This document shows, in pieces, positions 13,591 to 25,600 of a stretch of 64,000 bases of DNA. The stretch lies in the NCBI RefSeq assembly GCF_001640805.2, contig NC_066851.1, positions 8,063,712-8,127,711 on the forward strand, in the 5' to 3' direction. The translations under genes and the position numbers were made by a program. Numbering within the stretch: position 1 is the stretch's first letter; each line of letters opens with the position of its first letter. The notes below the pieces were generated by a model that made no database searches, was not told where the DNA came from, and worked only from the letters and a program-made list of their open reading frames with translations. Source of the stretch: Lates calcarifer. Its lineage: Eukaryota > Chordata > Actinopteri > Centropomidae.

Positions 13591-15355
13591 TTCTTGCTGC
13601 AAAGATTAAGTGAAAATGATAATACTCTGGCACATATCGTAAATTTGTGTTTTTGTTTCCATCAAGTTCCATCCTGGAAAACAGGGCCCCTTCGGAACGA
13701 TGGACTGTATGGGAAAATCCCCCCTAACTGTAGGAGGAAGCCACGGACACAAACAGAGGAGAGTTGGGGACTACCTGCTGTTTAAACAGATAGCAGGGCC
13801 TGTGTGGCCGCGGCTGCAAAAGGCCCCTGAACTTCGCTCAACTTTAGATGTTTAAGAGTCCCAGCGAGGGCGTTGGGAGTTCTCCTGAGAAATAAGGAAC
13901 TACTTGGCCAGAACAGCCTTTGGATCCCAGGGTGGACCGCCAGCGGCGATGCAGAACCCTTCTGCTGATTGGTTAGCGGACATGCAGAAACATCCTCCAG
14001 GGAGCTGATGCTTGGGTGGTTCAGGAGATTGCCAGGCAGCCGCACAATTAACCCAAATAAGCTTGTGGAGAATTACTTAATGTGTGTCAGGCTCTTGCTG
14101 CATATACAAATTATGGAGAATATCTTCTTCTATTTAAACTACAGAAACCAAACATAGATTATTCAGTCTCCTCTATACCACTGTGTTTTTATAACTCACA
14201 TTAGAGATGACATGGAAATGATGGGAATGAGGGCAATAAACAGCACGTGCACCACTGCCCTTAGTTGATGGTATACTGAGAGCAGTTTTACTTCTGGAGG
14301 AGGCTATACTAGCAAAACACCTTCAGCCCTGCGAGGGCAAGCTCCAAACTTTGTACGCTGTGTGGGGGCCGAGGGCATGACTCCCTCCACACAGAGCTGA
14401 TGACTGACCAGGGACCCAGAGGAGCAGTTGTAAAAATAGATGCAAAAACAATACCTGCCCAGTCATGGAAGACACCTCCCATGTGGAGCAGGCAGCAGGT
14501 GATGAATTGATATGATGAAGATAAAACATGTCACTGCAGAGGGATTATTTTTCAGTTTGGGTAGATAAAGTCTCTGCAAACCTTCATTTTCATACAGACT
14601 ATTCAAGAAAAGAGACATCCCTGTAAGGCTTGGAGGACAAACCTCTTTTTATAAAACTCACATCATTGAGGTGGACAGAATAACACCCTATTGATATGTG
14701 GTCACCTCATGGCTGCGTGACTACCCTAAGCTTGTTTTATTGAGCCCATTTCTGGTTCACAGGAAATCTGCATTTATTTAGAGACACATTAAAATGTCAA
14801 TAAGCAAAAGTATTAATTGGGAGCCACCCAACCTCACCTCAACAGTAACTGGCTGTTATTCTAAGCGCCTTACCACTGCATTTCCTCTAACTGACTGTGG
14901 TACAGAGCTAATCATAATATATTAACTGACCATACAGGAAGCCATGTCCCACTGTGCAGTTTTAGTTACCTTGTATGCCTTTCAGTTTTTAAAGGCCATT
15001 TAAGGTAAAGGTGGTTAAGACAAGCATGTTTTTTAACTAGTCCATTTGTTTGTGGATGCCAAAAACCCACGGCCACTGTTGAACACAGCCGCTTTCACCC
15101 TCAAACTCCACCTTTAAAAGAAACAATTTTATAGAGACTCAGTGACATCATTTACACGAATATGTTGTTTAAAATCCAAGAACGTCCCATTGTATATTTG
15201 ATTTGGCCTCAGGCACCTCAGCTGACCAATACATCACATGTCCCGGGCTACGACTATTTAATGTAGAATCTCCAAAACTCACAAATGCAGTATGACCAAA
15301 TGTTCCAGTGATGTACCAGTATACTAAACAGGCCATATATCTCGCTCTCCTCTCC
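13591..15355. other. Non-coding sequence with a GC-richer patch at 13660-14050
   Basis: The 13660-14050 part is GC-richer than its surroundings and carries short open frames on both strands (minus 13782-14045, 87 codons). These have no recognisable motif. The remainder is AT-rich. It could hold a regulatory element; I do not see a gene. Confidence 0.45.
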
Positions 15356-15359
15356 AAAC

Positions 15360-15665
15360 AGAAATAGATTTCGCTGAATTGTTTGATAAATTCGCTCTAG
15401 GTTTTCCAGCCATCCTTATTGGAGCTCCTACTGTTTTTCTGGCTGTTGGTGGCCTAAGCCCTAATCACCCTCCGTTCCCTCAGAGGCCATAAATTACTCC
15501 GATGAGATGGTGCTTTGTGTTCCTACTGCTGGGGAGCGGGGCGAATTCACAGCGCCATATTTTGACAACCCGTACTTTAAATCATTGTTTTATGACAGAT
15601 GGGAAAACTTCTGCACTTTCACCGGCCTGATTTATGTTCATTTGGGTCTGGAGGACACTATAATT
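15360..15665. promoter_or_regulatory. Candidate conserved non-coding / enhancer-like block
   Basis: Repeat-free, balanced sequence containing CCTTATTGGAGC, CCTAATCACC, CATAAATTACTCC, CCATATTTTGAC and TTTATGACAG words. Its texture resembles teleost-mammal conserved elements. There is no open frame of note. The call rests on composition and motif density only. Confidence 0.3.
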
Positions 15666-15792
15666 TGCAAGTAATGTGAAAACAGATGGATAGAGAGATA
15701 CCAAAGGGTACGACTGACCTATACATTCTCAGTGCAGCTTACAAATGGCATCCATATGCCGAGAGAACTCTTCCAGTTACATCTCCATTACC

Positions 15793-15846
15793 ATGTGTGT
15801 GTATGTGAGTGTGTGTCTGTGTTTGTATGTCTGACTTTGTGTGTGC
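15793..15846. repeat. Interrupted TG-rich microsatellite
   Basis: A degenerate (TG)n tract interrupted by TATG, GAG and TCTG variants. It looks like an old dinucleotide repeat. Confidence 0.8.
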
Positions 15847-15849
15847 TTG

Positions 15850-17375
15850 TTCTGTTAAAAAAAAAGATGAAGGAAAATAGGAAAGAAGCCTGTGAAAATT
15901 TAGTGCTGTAGCAGGTTTCTGTTGAAGGAAGTTTTGATATTCTACCAAATCATCTAAAGCATTTATCAATGGCAAAATCAGTAATGTAATATGTAACATG
16001 TACATGGCCTTGTTTTATTGTTGATCTAATGTACAAGTGACAGTTACTCATTTGGATATGTTTAACATGAATGAGCAAATACTTTGATAATCTGACCTTG
16101 GTTTACAGTGCAGCTTCCCATCTCCAGTGAGGCATGAAAAATGGAAGTGAATTAATTTAAGCCATACTGGAGTAGATTTCCTCTCTGGTCAGATGTCAAT
16201 TCAGAGAAATTACAAACTTGGTCTGCTTCATTTCCACTGCCTCAGGTCATGTAGCAAGGTCACACACAGACCGCTCAACAAAGCTGATTCTCTGTTTTTA
16301 TCCACGCATCAAAATCACATCAGACACTCACTATGGGGCAGGTTTTGGTATCATCACCATGTCTTCAAGTTCACATGGCAGCTAATTGGACTAATGACAA
16401 CATCCACGCTGCTTAAAATTAGTTTGCTTGAGAAAAAATATGTCCCACTGGGCTTTTCAAAACATGAGGATGTTTTTCATGAATAATATTAAGTAGTTAT
16501 TAATGAGCTATGACAATGAGCTCAATTTGTCAGATCACATTTTCTTGTACAGAAAATATTTCAGGAAAAAGACAGACAGAGATTGATAAAAATGCATTCA
16601 GTCTCCTGGCAGAAACCCAGCAAATGTAAGGTAATCTGTGAGGAAACAGAAAACTCAAAATATATCATGCACAGCCTGGGAGCCCTGGACGACTCATGTT
16701 TTATGGCTTTTCCAATGAGGCAGGACAGTATGTGAGTGAGCAGTGTCTGGTGCAGCCATTGTATTCTAGCAAGGGGCGGGGGGGGGACCACCCACATGAA
16801 GTCAGTGATGAAGTAAATACTGTTGCATGGCCACGTCCCCTACCCTCGCTCACAGAGTAAACTGCGGTCGAACGGCAGCGCTTTGCAGTCTCAGCTTGCC
16901 TCCAGATCAGAGGCCAGGGCAGAGGCTTGAGGCAGTGAGGACGATCACACCAGCCTCACCAGAATTCCCGCTGTGAATCCCCCCCAATCCTGGTCAGAAA
17001 GCCAGCTAATAGTAGTCGTAGATGTCTCTGGACTGGGTTGAACTTGGCAGAACCCCACATCTTTCAAGCAGAAGACAAACCGCTCACGCCCCTCTGGAGC
17101 CGAAGGCAAAGCGAAGCCCAGAGGGAATGAGGTGCCTACTGACGCCCCTGTCACAGGATAACGCAATTGGTTTTCTTCCCTTTAATACAGGACATCAGGC
17201 AGAGTGCATCATGGGAGGGTACCACATGCTCAGATGATACTTATTGAAACAACTGGTAACACTGCACAGCAGCAATCATAGAATGAAAACTATGTGAAAT
17301 ACTAAATTAAAACAAGCGAACTAACCACCAAATCTCTTGTGTCCTACATACCAGAGCCTCTTAATCATATCCTCT
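15850..17375. other. Non-coding sequence; GC-richer patch at 16770-17130
   Basis: The first part is AT-rich. From about 16770 the sequence becomes GC-richer, with a G run near 16775-16788 and scattered CpG. Overlapping open frames on both strands at 16945-17237 (about 70 codons) have no recognisable domain. No gene is called. Confidence 0.5.
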
Positions 17376-17379
17376 CTTT

Positions 17380-17735
17380 TTGTTTATTTGGGCTGTTTGG
17401 ACATCAAACTTTTCAAGGGGGAATAATATCCCAGGAGCATGGAAAAGAGCAAGCCAATTGGCCTCTTACAGGAGGTCTTTGAAGAACACATTTGTGTTCT
17501 CCCAACAGGAACATGCTATTTCCATTTTGACAAAATGTAAGGCTGATTACTGCCGCCATCAGGAGTCCGCCTCCCTATTTGTTAGGAACCACTGTATCAT
17601 CTCCTCGCCTGTTTCTTGTGGGAACAGACTGTAAACGTCCTCCAGGCAAATCCCTGTCAGTCAGCCCTCCACACCACAAGGGTGAATCTGATTAAAGAGA
17701 CAAAAGAGCTTAATTTCTCTGCGTTTTACATGAGG
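17380..17735. promoter_or_regulatory. Candidate regulatory block with an 8-bp-arm palindrome
   Basis: Balanced, repeat-free sequence with CCAATTGG, TTTGACAAAATG, GATTACTGCCGCCATCAGG and CTGTCAGTCAG words. It contains AGAACACA-TT-TGTGTTCT at 17483-17500, whose two 8-base arms are perfectly complementary. Texture suggests a conserved element, but this is not demonstrated. Confidence 0.3.
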
Positions 17736-17739
17736 GTTG

Positions 17740-20180
17740 TTCCACCCTTGTTGCACCTTTGTCCTATTTCTGAAACGGCGTGATCCCATGAAAGCCACAT
17801 GGAGAAATGTCCACTGACATGACAGTTAGTGACAGTTATATGTGAGGAGGTTGTTCGTACAAATGGGTGCTTTATTGGTCTTAGATGATAGCATCGACCA
17901 CAATGTCTTTTGCTTTCATAATGATTTACTGCTGCCTAGTGGGATGAGCTCAGTGAATATGTGTGGTTGGCTGCCAATTGCACTTTTTCCTCTGTTTCTT
18001 TTTGGTCTTTGTGGGCCCTGGAGGTTTCTTAACTGTTATAGAGCCATTTGGATGGGAGGCCAGGCAGTATAAAGCTGTATTTGGCAAAAGATCTCAGTAC
18101 GCCTCCAAAAATAAGAGAGAGCAGGGTTTGAACATATTTGTCTACGTCTGCATGTGTGTGTGTGTGTGTATGCGCATGTGTGAGACAGACAGAAAGTAGT
18201 ACTGGTCCAGTAACACTGGTACCTAAAAATACAAATGGGCATTTTATAGTAAAACCAACTTGCAACTTACCAGAGCTTACGAATCTGAGTCAAGTTGTCA
18301 AGTCCTCTCATTAAGCTTTTATATTGACCATACAAGCTGTAATTTGTGCATTTAGCCAAGGCTTTTTGAATGTTAAGAGAGGAGAAATTACGATTTTACA
18401 AATGTTTTCGAACATTTGCATCACAGTGTTAACGTCTCTGCACCAGCTGTGCTTAGTCCTCTACCTGCAGCTGTTCCTGCTGGTGGCTATCTTGAGGAAA
18501 TGTCGGTAAAAAAAATAACACAGAACCCTGACCCGGCCACCGCTGTTGTTTTAAAAGGGAGAGAGGTGAGGACCTGCCTCCTGAGGGACCAGTGGTCTGA
18601 CCCGAGGACCAACGGTCAGGGACGTGAACCACAAAGAGCAAGAGCAGGGCCGTGTCTTTATAGGGGAGCTTCAGCTGGGAGTGGAGGGGGCAACATGTGG
18701 CTGCAGGTGAAAGGAGTGTTCTCTTTCCCAAAGGTGGAAAAATTCACATCATCAGACTATTTTTTTTATTATTAAAACAGTAAACTTGATTGTATATATA
18801 TATATATATAATCCGTTATCTTTATCCAGTGTATTCTTCAGTGAAGTAACCATGCAAACTTTATTAATTTATTAATATTTTTACAGTGTGAACACTGACT
18901 TGAGAAATATGTCAGGCAACACAACCCTATAGAGGGAGTACAGAGTGCAGGCCTGTCTGCTGCTGGCGGATCATGTGATCTGTGGCGTGGTTGTTGCGAC
19001 CTCTAGTGGTCTTCTGCATTTATTCTACACTACTGTGCCATATGGAAATGGTTTACATCAGCGGTTAAATATGCTGCACCACACAATATTTGGCATGTTG
19101 GGCAGAAGTTGTGGCAACCTCTACCTACAAATCATATGATCTAAAAATTTGTCACACAAAGCCAACTCCACAGTTAGCTTATTGTAGGGAGTCGTGTCAG
19201 TCTCAAACTAAGGGTCACATTGAACAGAACTGAACTGGAGCCAGGTCTAAACATTACATTTATTACAGTCATAGTCAAGCTGCTCTGTATTTTCCTGGCA
19301 TGAGTCATTGCTATGTCAAATGATCCAAATGCATAAATTAGGCTGGTAATTGTTCTGCATTGGTCCAAATGACATAATGCATAGTGGATGTGTTTCATAG
19401 TTGTTCTGCAGCATGCTGTAGTTGATTTAACTTGTCAGACGTCTCCTCCCCTTTACACCACGCTGACAGACCCCTGTACTCAGTAAGCATGAAGAAAGCC
19501 GCAAAGCCACTTCTATCTTTCACCTCACACAAAATTTTATGACAGACCTCCTGAACACAGAAAGGCTACCCAGGCTGAGGCCCGCCTGCCTGGGCAGCAG
19601 ACAAACGCAGCCCTGTTCATCTCTGTTTTCTCTGGCCACCCTCAAACAGCGCTGTTACATCATCCGTGATTTCTCTTTCAACAGGAAAGTGCCATTTATG
19701 TTGCGTTCGCCCTCCCTTGCAGCGCATCAGATAGTGATCACATCATGAAAAGCCATTTGTTTGGAGACTTTGTGTTGGTGGCCACCCCTGTTCAAGCGAG
19801 GTCTGAGGCCTGCTGATGACTTTTCCAATCCCTCTCTCACAGGCTGGCAAGTGGAGTGGAGCAGGAGCAGGCGGCCCAACGTCCCACAGCCGTTTTAGCC
19901 CCAGACCCAGACCTCAGGCAGGGTCCAGTCTCCCAGTCTTCCAGTGTTCATGTTTGTTCTTCTTCACCTTGATTCCTGTAAGAGTCTACCATCTGATGCA
20001 CAGGTCACAGGGAGAGGAAATGGCAATCCCAGCTGAGGACAAGGATATAACCTATTAACTTTCTCATCTGTAGAAGGGAAGAATGGATCACTCAGTAAGT
20101 CTTCTCTTCTAACTGGTGGCTGGTTTCCTTTCCCAAAGGACCTTAACAGTTACTGTAGAAGTGAAAGGTGAGAAACTGTG

Positions 20181-20182
<2 letters not shown>
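17740..20182. other. Non-coding sequence with minor simple repeats
   Basis: It contains an interrupted TG tract at 18153-18184 and a perfect (TA)n at 18793-18811. Frames here are short; a 119-codon frame at 18416-18775 is low-complexity in places and matches nothing I know. No gene was recognised. Confidence 0.55.
18793..18811. repeat. (TA)n microsatellite
   Basis: About nine consecutive TA units in an AT-rich context. Confidence 0.9.

Positions 20183-20224
<42 letters not shown>
20183..20224. repeat. (GT)21 microsatellite
   Basis: Twenty-one uninterrupted GT units followed by GCGCGCACGCATGCA, an alternating purine-pyrimidine run. The combined tract is a plausible Z-DNA former and is likely to be polymorphic. 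Confidence 0.95.
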
Positions 20225-20226
<2 letters not shown>

Positions 20227-20239
20227 CGCGCACGCATGC

Positions 20240-21805
20240 ATATTTCTCTGGTATATATAAAGAGATTGGATCATGTTTAACAGGGCAATAATTTTCTGTA
20301 ATTTGGGGCAATCTTTTACTGCAGTACAGTACACATTGTTTTGTTGTTCAGTTTCAGTGAATCCAAATGTTTGTTTGAAAGGAAATAATTTGGTGATTTT
20401 TTTTCTTTTCCGGCTTCACTGTAGGTTTCCTACAGCAGCTCTGGATGCTAGTGCCTTCCAAATAAAAGCAGGAATTCAGTGGTGATTTATGACTATTTAG
20501 ACAAGTGGTTAACAGAGGGATGTAGGATTATGGAAATACTGCTTTCATATGAAACACGCAGAACACGTCATGTGGGCTTCAGTGACCACTTAATCTGTTG
20601 GCAGGCTGAAACCCCCCATGAGGTAGTCAGATGCACAGGGCTGCTTTTCACTCCTCACACTGAATATTTGACTTCCTTATGAACTTGACAGGTATTGCTA
20701 GTTGGACATCTTGAGGCCTCACCAGAGTGACATGAATCCCTGTATCTCCCACAAGGAGAGAAACGCAGATCAACAAAGAAGCTGCAGATGCACAGCATCA
20801 CCTTGTTGATCAGTTAATGTCAAAAGACCTAAAGATAGAGTCTGAATTTTTGTGTAAACTACACAAATATTTCTATCAAATATAATATATATATATATAT
20901 AATATATAAAAAATTGTTTTTTAAGACAATTGAATAAAAATAATCTATGATGGCTCTTCCCCCTCATATGCTACATGGTCTACATGTTTGGTTGTCAGCG
21001 GCTGCCATGTTTCTGATGTGGTGAAAAGGGGGGAAATGAAGAGAAGGAGAGGATGTCACAGGCTGAAGAGAGACGACCGTCTGGCCCACCTCCTCTCTAA
21101 CCCCCATCACTCAACAACACTGAGGGGCTTTTCTCATCACTGAGGTGGGAGCCAGGAGATGGCCGAGGGTCAGACTGACACGCAGACATGAATTTTTCAC
21201 CGCTATATTTTCTTTGGGTAAATAATCCAGCTGAGCTTTGCCCACAGGCAGATGGTAGCTTATAAATCTTGGATCAGAAAATAAATACTTTTCAAAACAA
21301 AAAGATGGTTTTTGGGGGGTCTCCCTTCCCAAAAAGGAAAATTGTTTACTTTATGGGGACTTCACCACAACCTGAGAGAGAAAATTACAATGGTAGTTTT
21401 ATTCCAGTCAAAGTTTATTTATTTATTTTGAATACGTATGTTCAGAGTTTCGGTCATTTTTAGATACAGATCACCTCATGAACTTGTCTGGCCTGTAACT
21501 CACTCGTCCTTACAGTACATTTAGCTGTCATGTGTAGATTTTTTTGACACTGATCTCATCAATCAAATCTACTGTGTTGAAATAAATTTGGGTAAATACA
21601 TATCCTCTGCACCACCAGTGTTATTTTCTCTTTGTTCCATCTCTATCTCAGTTTCTCAGTTATGTGTTAAAACAAAAGCAATATTTTCAGTATATTTTTA
21701 AGTTGCAATTTCTTTTCTTTTTTTGGTTACTTGTGTGCAAAAAGTCACACAAAAGTAAGACACAAATTAGACACGTATTATCAAACAATTGAATTACCAC
21801 ATCCA
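20240..21805. other. Non-coding sequence, nothing recognised
   Basis: AT-rich with a TA-rich tract at 20881-20909. Short frames only. No RNA gene or mobile element was recognised. Confidence 0.55.
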
Positions 21806-21808
21806 GTT

Positions 21809-22132
21809 ATAGAGCATCATTAGTATTCATTTGGAGTCAAGTCTGTCTCATTTAATCCTTGTTTTAGCTCTGTTTTGCTCTCCTTTAGCTCCTGAGGGAA
21901 ATGTCTGGCTCTTAAGCTCCAATATGTTGACCAGCCAGTCACTTGGTGCTGGGCAGGAAGTGTACAGTGGTGTTATCAGAGCCTTTTCACTGTAAACAGC
22001 TACCTGCTGCATCCAAAACACTTAACAGCGCTTTAACACCATTAACATGGTTACAGCTGTTAAAACACCCTCAGAGCTGAGGGAGACTGAGGAGTCAGGA
22101 GATAATGCCCAGTGACTTTGTCACTACAAGTG
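21809..22132 (+). repeat. Dispersed repeat, copy B
   Basis: The second member of the family seen at 7320-7665, in the same orientation. It shares the left-end ATAGAGCATCATTAG word, the TTTTAGCTCTGTTTTG core, the ATGTTGACCAGCCAGT block, TCAGAGCCTTTTCACTG and the right-end CACTACAAGTG. It ends only 67 bp before the inverted-repeat element at 22200, so transposable sequences are clustered here. There is no coding capacity. Confidence 0.6.
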
Positions 22133-22199
22133 GCCCAGTTTACATTATATCTAGTCATCTGTCTTATTGTTCATATGAAAATTTGATTTAGTGCAGCTG

Positions 22200-22781
22200 T
22201 AAAGCAACATTATGCAATTATTTTACCCTAAAATATCAGCTTCAAAATATTCTTTTAATGGTACACTGACTCGTTATAGGGAGAATGGTGCCTCATTCCC
22301 ACTCTATGCCCCAAACACCTGTTCTTGCACTACATAACTTTGCTGAGCAGGTATGATCTCCCGCATGAAGTGCATGACTGAGTGATAGTCAATGCCTCAA
22401 AGAACTGGAATCAGGTCCAGCAAGTTCAACAATAATGCAGAACTACAGATCAGTTAAGGAGTTAAGGAGTCAGTGTTCATTTCTGGTACCCAGCAGGAAA
22501 GCTCTGCAGATATCAAGAATTCTAAACTGACTTGGTTGTGTTTGTTTCCATGATAGCACTTCGGGGTCTGAAAGCTGGGGATCATGAGGAATATACACAG
22601 TTCAGTCCATGTATAAGTCGAGTGAGTGTGACCACACAATTGGAGCTCTGGCCAAGCGATTGATTTGATTGAGGCTTCGTTTTCTGTACAAAGGTCAGAC
22701 TCAGAGTCCAACATAATTAATTACCACTCATGGCTGCAGAGGGTGCTGTTGCTCTAGCAAACATTACATTGTGTTGCTTTA
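22200..22781. mobile_element. Non-autonomous DNA transposon (MITE-like) with terminal inverted repeats
   Basis: The left end TAAAGCAACATTATGCAAT (from 22200) is matched in reverse complement at the right end (to 22781), TAAAGCAACACAATGTAAT: 16 of 19 bases agree. Both ends include a TA dinucleotide, as expected of the TA target duplication of Tc1/mariner-type elements. The 582-bp interior has no transposase frame, so it is non-autonomous. Longer target duplications (8 bp, as in hAT) are not seen. Superfamily assignment is inference. Confidence 0.65.
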
Positions 22782-22784
22782 AGG

Positions 22785-23815
22785 TTCTTGACTGATAATT
22801 TACCATCAGTAGTAGGCCTACAGTACCACTGGTAAATTTAAGACAATAATCTATTACAGAAAAGTCACACAACCAAAGGTGCATAGGAAAAAGTAACTCA
22901 CATCTGTAACACTATATGATAGTGTCTGTTTTCTGCATTGCATATCAATCATATCCATATGAACCACTAAGAAACATTTATTGGGGAAGAAATGATTTCC
23001 AGTTTTTCACCAAACATCAGTGGGAAATCCTGAAGCCCATGAAATGTTGAAAGCACAGTCCAGTGGCATACTTGGTCCTCATGAGGTCTTTTACACAGGT
23101 ATCCCTATCTTTGATGGTGTATCTGCACCATGTCAGGAAGCTGAGTCTGTGCCAGCATCTCAGTGGGTGTGTTTCAGAGGCATACCACTTGTAATGAGTT
23201 CCACTAGCAGGACAGAAAGACATCCCCGCAGCGGAGTCAGAGAGACTTTTATTTCTGCTGAGTCGTCCCCAAAAAATCTCCTGTAAAGAAATACCCCAGA
23301 TGACTGTACCTCCTATTTCTGAAGTTTACTGCTTCTTTTAAAAATACGTTTGAAGCTAACAGCCTCCTCAAATCACACTGAAATCATATTTGGATCTTTT
23401 GGCAAAACATCACACACATTCCAACTGTGATATACTCTGCTGCTGTATTTATTAGTCTCCCACCTAACAGTAAATGTCAAACTTTGGACATGTCCTGCAG
23501 GGTTCAGCAGCTCATTGTGTACAAGCACATGAGAAGAATGTTTAAGCAACATAACGGTTTAGCTAATAAAAAAGGTGTGATGATATTTCCTTTTCCAGTC
23601 TGATGATTAAGTTCTTGCCTCTATTTTCTTCAAGAGCAGACTTGGATCTTATTCCTAATATCAGTTTTCTTAAAAATTCTCTCTTCCTTTCATCTCCTGA
23701 GCAAACACTCAGGCTTGGAAGAGTCATGTGTTTTTGATGACTATTTTTCCATTTTAGAAACTCTGAAACATCCCTTGTTTGCTTGAAAAGGATAATCACC
23801 TAACCCATGAAATGT
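22785..23815. other. Non-coding sequence, nothing recognised
   Basis: AT-rich flank of the inverted-repeat element, with short random frames on both strands (88 codons plus at 23020-23286). No motif was recognised. Confidence 0.55.
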
Positions 23816-24155
23816 TGATGAGCAAAATGAGCAGAGCTATATTTACCGTACCGAGAGGCTCATTAGAGAGCCAATCCCAGTGACGAGTTGTATGAGGTGG
23901 CAAGCACCTGCCTTCTGTCTGAGGCATGCCTCCCTTATTGCACTCGCTTTTATTTACCCACTCTCAAATTATTTTTGGCCCTTAGTTGACAAAGATAAAT
24001 GGAGGGATTAATATATATTGGACTAATCTGGAGGCTTGCAATGGGGGTAGCACAGAGCCTGGATAGTATTTCCCTCAGGTAACCAAACGCAGGCCCACTG
24101 GATTAAGAGCCATTTGCAGTAAGGCTTAGCCATGATCCAAAGCCATTAGCAGAAC
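23816..24155. promoter_or_regulatory. Candidate conserved non-coding / enhancer-like block
   Basis: A repeat-free block with GCTCATTAGAG, TTGACAAAGATAAATGG, GGATTAATATATATTGG, ACTGGATTAAGAG and AAAGCCATTAGC words, which are homeodomain- and GATA-like. It stands out from flanking AT-rich spacer. There is no open frame of note. Conservation is not tested. Confidence 0.3.
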
Positions 24156-24159
24156 ATGG

Positions 24160-25365
24160 ATGTCTTGGAAAAATAAGGGGAGGAGAACCAAAGAGCTTTT
24201 TAATTGCCTCCTTCTGATTATAATTCAAAGACGCTCCTTAATACATGATTGCACTCACGTTTTAGTAGGTATGCTTTTAGTTAAAATTCAGAATGTGGTC
24301 TTAAAAATACAAGAGGGATTTAAACAGAAAAATCAAATTCTTGTTTCGAACAAACTAAAATAACCCAGGAAAAGATTATTTCTGGGGAATTCTACATTCA
24401 ATCACTGACCTGAGATGCCCTTACTCATGACTGGCTTGAATTAATTTGGCAATTGAAAAACCAAACATGTAGTTGCATAATATACTGAAGACCATTACAG
24501 CATGCTTAGTTGTGTAAATGAGGAAGATGGAAACGCAAAAGATCATTTTAATGTATAACTGTGTTTTTTCTTCAGCTGCATCCAAGATTTAAACCAAGTG
24601 ATATTTTAACTAAAAGTGTATTTAATTTTAGTTTGGTTTCTCTTTAAACCACCAAAAATATCTTTCCACTCACCACTGAGATTTTTGTGTTGCTGTTGCA
24701 GTGTGTCAGATGTTGCCACTCAGTCTCTCTTCAGAAGCCAAAGCAGCTCACTGGAAACCACAACTGTGTCATTTAAGAGACAGTCACGTGTTTAAAGCAG
24801 TAGATACTGCACACCAGCTGTAAGGGACAACGGTCACAAATGGTTTTTTTGTTTGTTTGTTTGTTTTTGTTTGTTGTTTTTTTTTTAAGTTTGAATGGCA
24901 CTATTCTTAGAACTGAAAACTGAAAGTTGTTTGAATTCTACTTTATGACCCATTTGACTTACTATGAGTAAACTTTAAAGAATCTGTCTTTGTAATGTAT
25001 AGTGTATGTGTTGCTATTCAGCCAGTGCACATGTTTATTTTTTCTGGAAATGGGATTGTCATAATGTTTTCCTTTCTACAAATTAAGGAAAAAGTTACCT
25101 CTGGTACAGTGCTCATGTCAGGAGCTGGACAGGTGGAGGTGACTGGATTGATAAAGACACTGGTCATATGTGACTGGCTTATGTAAAGTATAAAAAGAGT
25201 TGGTCTCATCTGATTGGATGGAGTGAAATTATAGACTAACAGAGTGGTAAAGACAAAAATGCATATGAATGACTTTTATATATGAAGCAGCCACAAAGTG
25301 TGAGTGAGAAAAAGGAATAATAGGGAGAGAAGGGGAAGTAACGTAGTCTTCCTCACTGAACTTCC
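24160..25365. other. Non-coding sequence with a (TTTG)n tract
   Basis: AT-rich. A TTTG/T-rich simple repeat lies at 24844-24886. Short random frames only. Confidence 0.6.
24844..24886. repeat. (TTTG)n / poly-T simple repeat
   Basis: Several tandem TTTG units interrupted and followed by T runs. It may be a decayed retroelement tail (CAAA/A-rich on the minus strand) or a plain microsatellite. Confidence 0.85.
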
Positions 25366-25370
25366 ACCAA

Positions 25371-25600
25371 GTTCAGTCTCAGAGTGAGTCTTACACACCC
25401 ACAGTCAGCTAAACAGGTGATTTCAGTTGCCTGATTAGACCTGTTCTAAGAACTGAGTGGGTGTGTGCTTGATTGACATCACACTCCCTCCTGTTTTTCT
25501 ATTCACCTTAAGGGCAGAACACAGCTCAACCTTAACAGAGTCCACTCATCCAGAACAAGTGAAAACACCTGTGTGGGTGTGCAGAAACTTTTTAAAGGGT
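25371..25600. repeat. Interspersed repeat with internal inverted arms
   Basis: The arm AAACAGGTGATTTCAGTTG (25411-25429) matches the reverse complement of 25556-25574 at 16 of 19 bases, giving a roughly 165-bp partly palindromic unit. Part of the same sequence recurs at 26861-26895. The pattern fits an old non-autonomous transposable element. The family is not assigned and the outer borders are uncertain. Confidence 0.45.
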
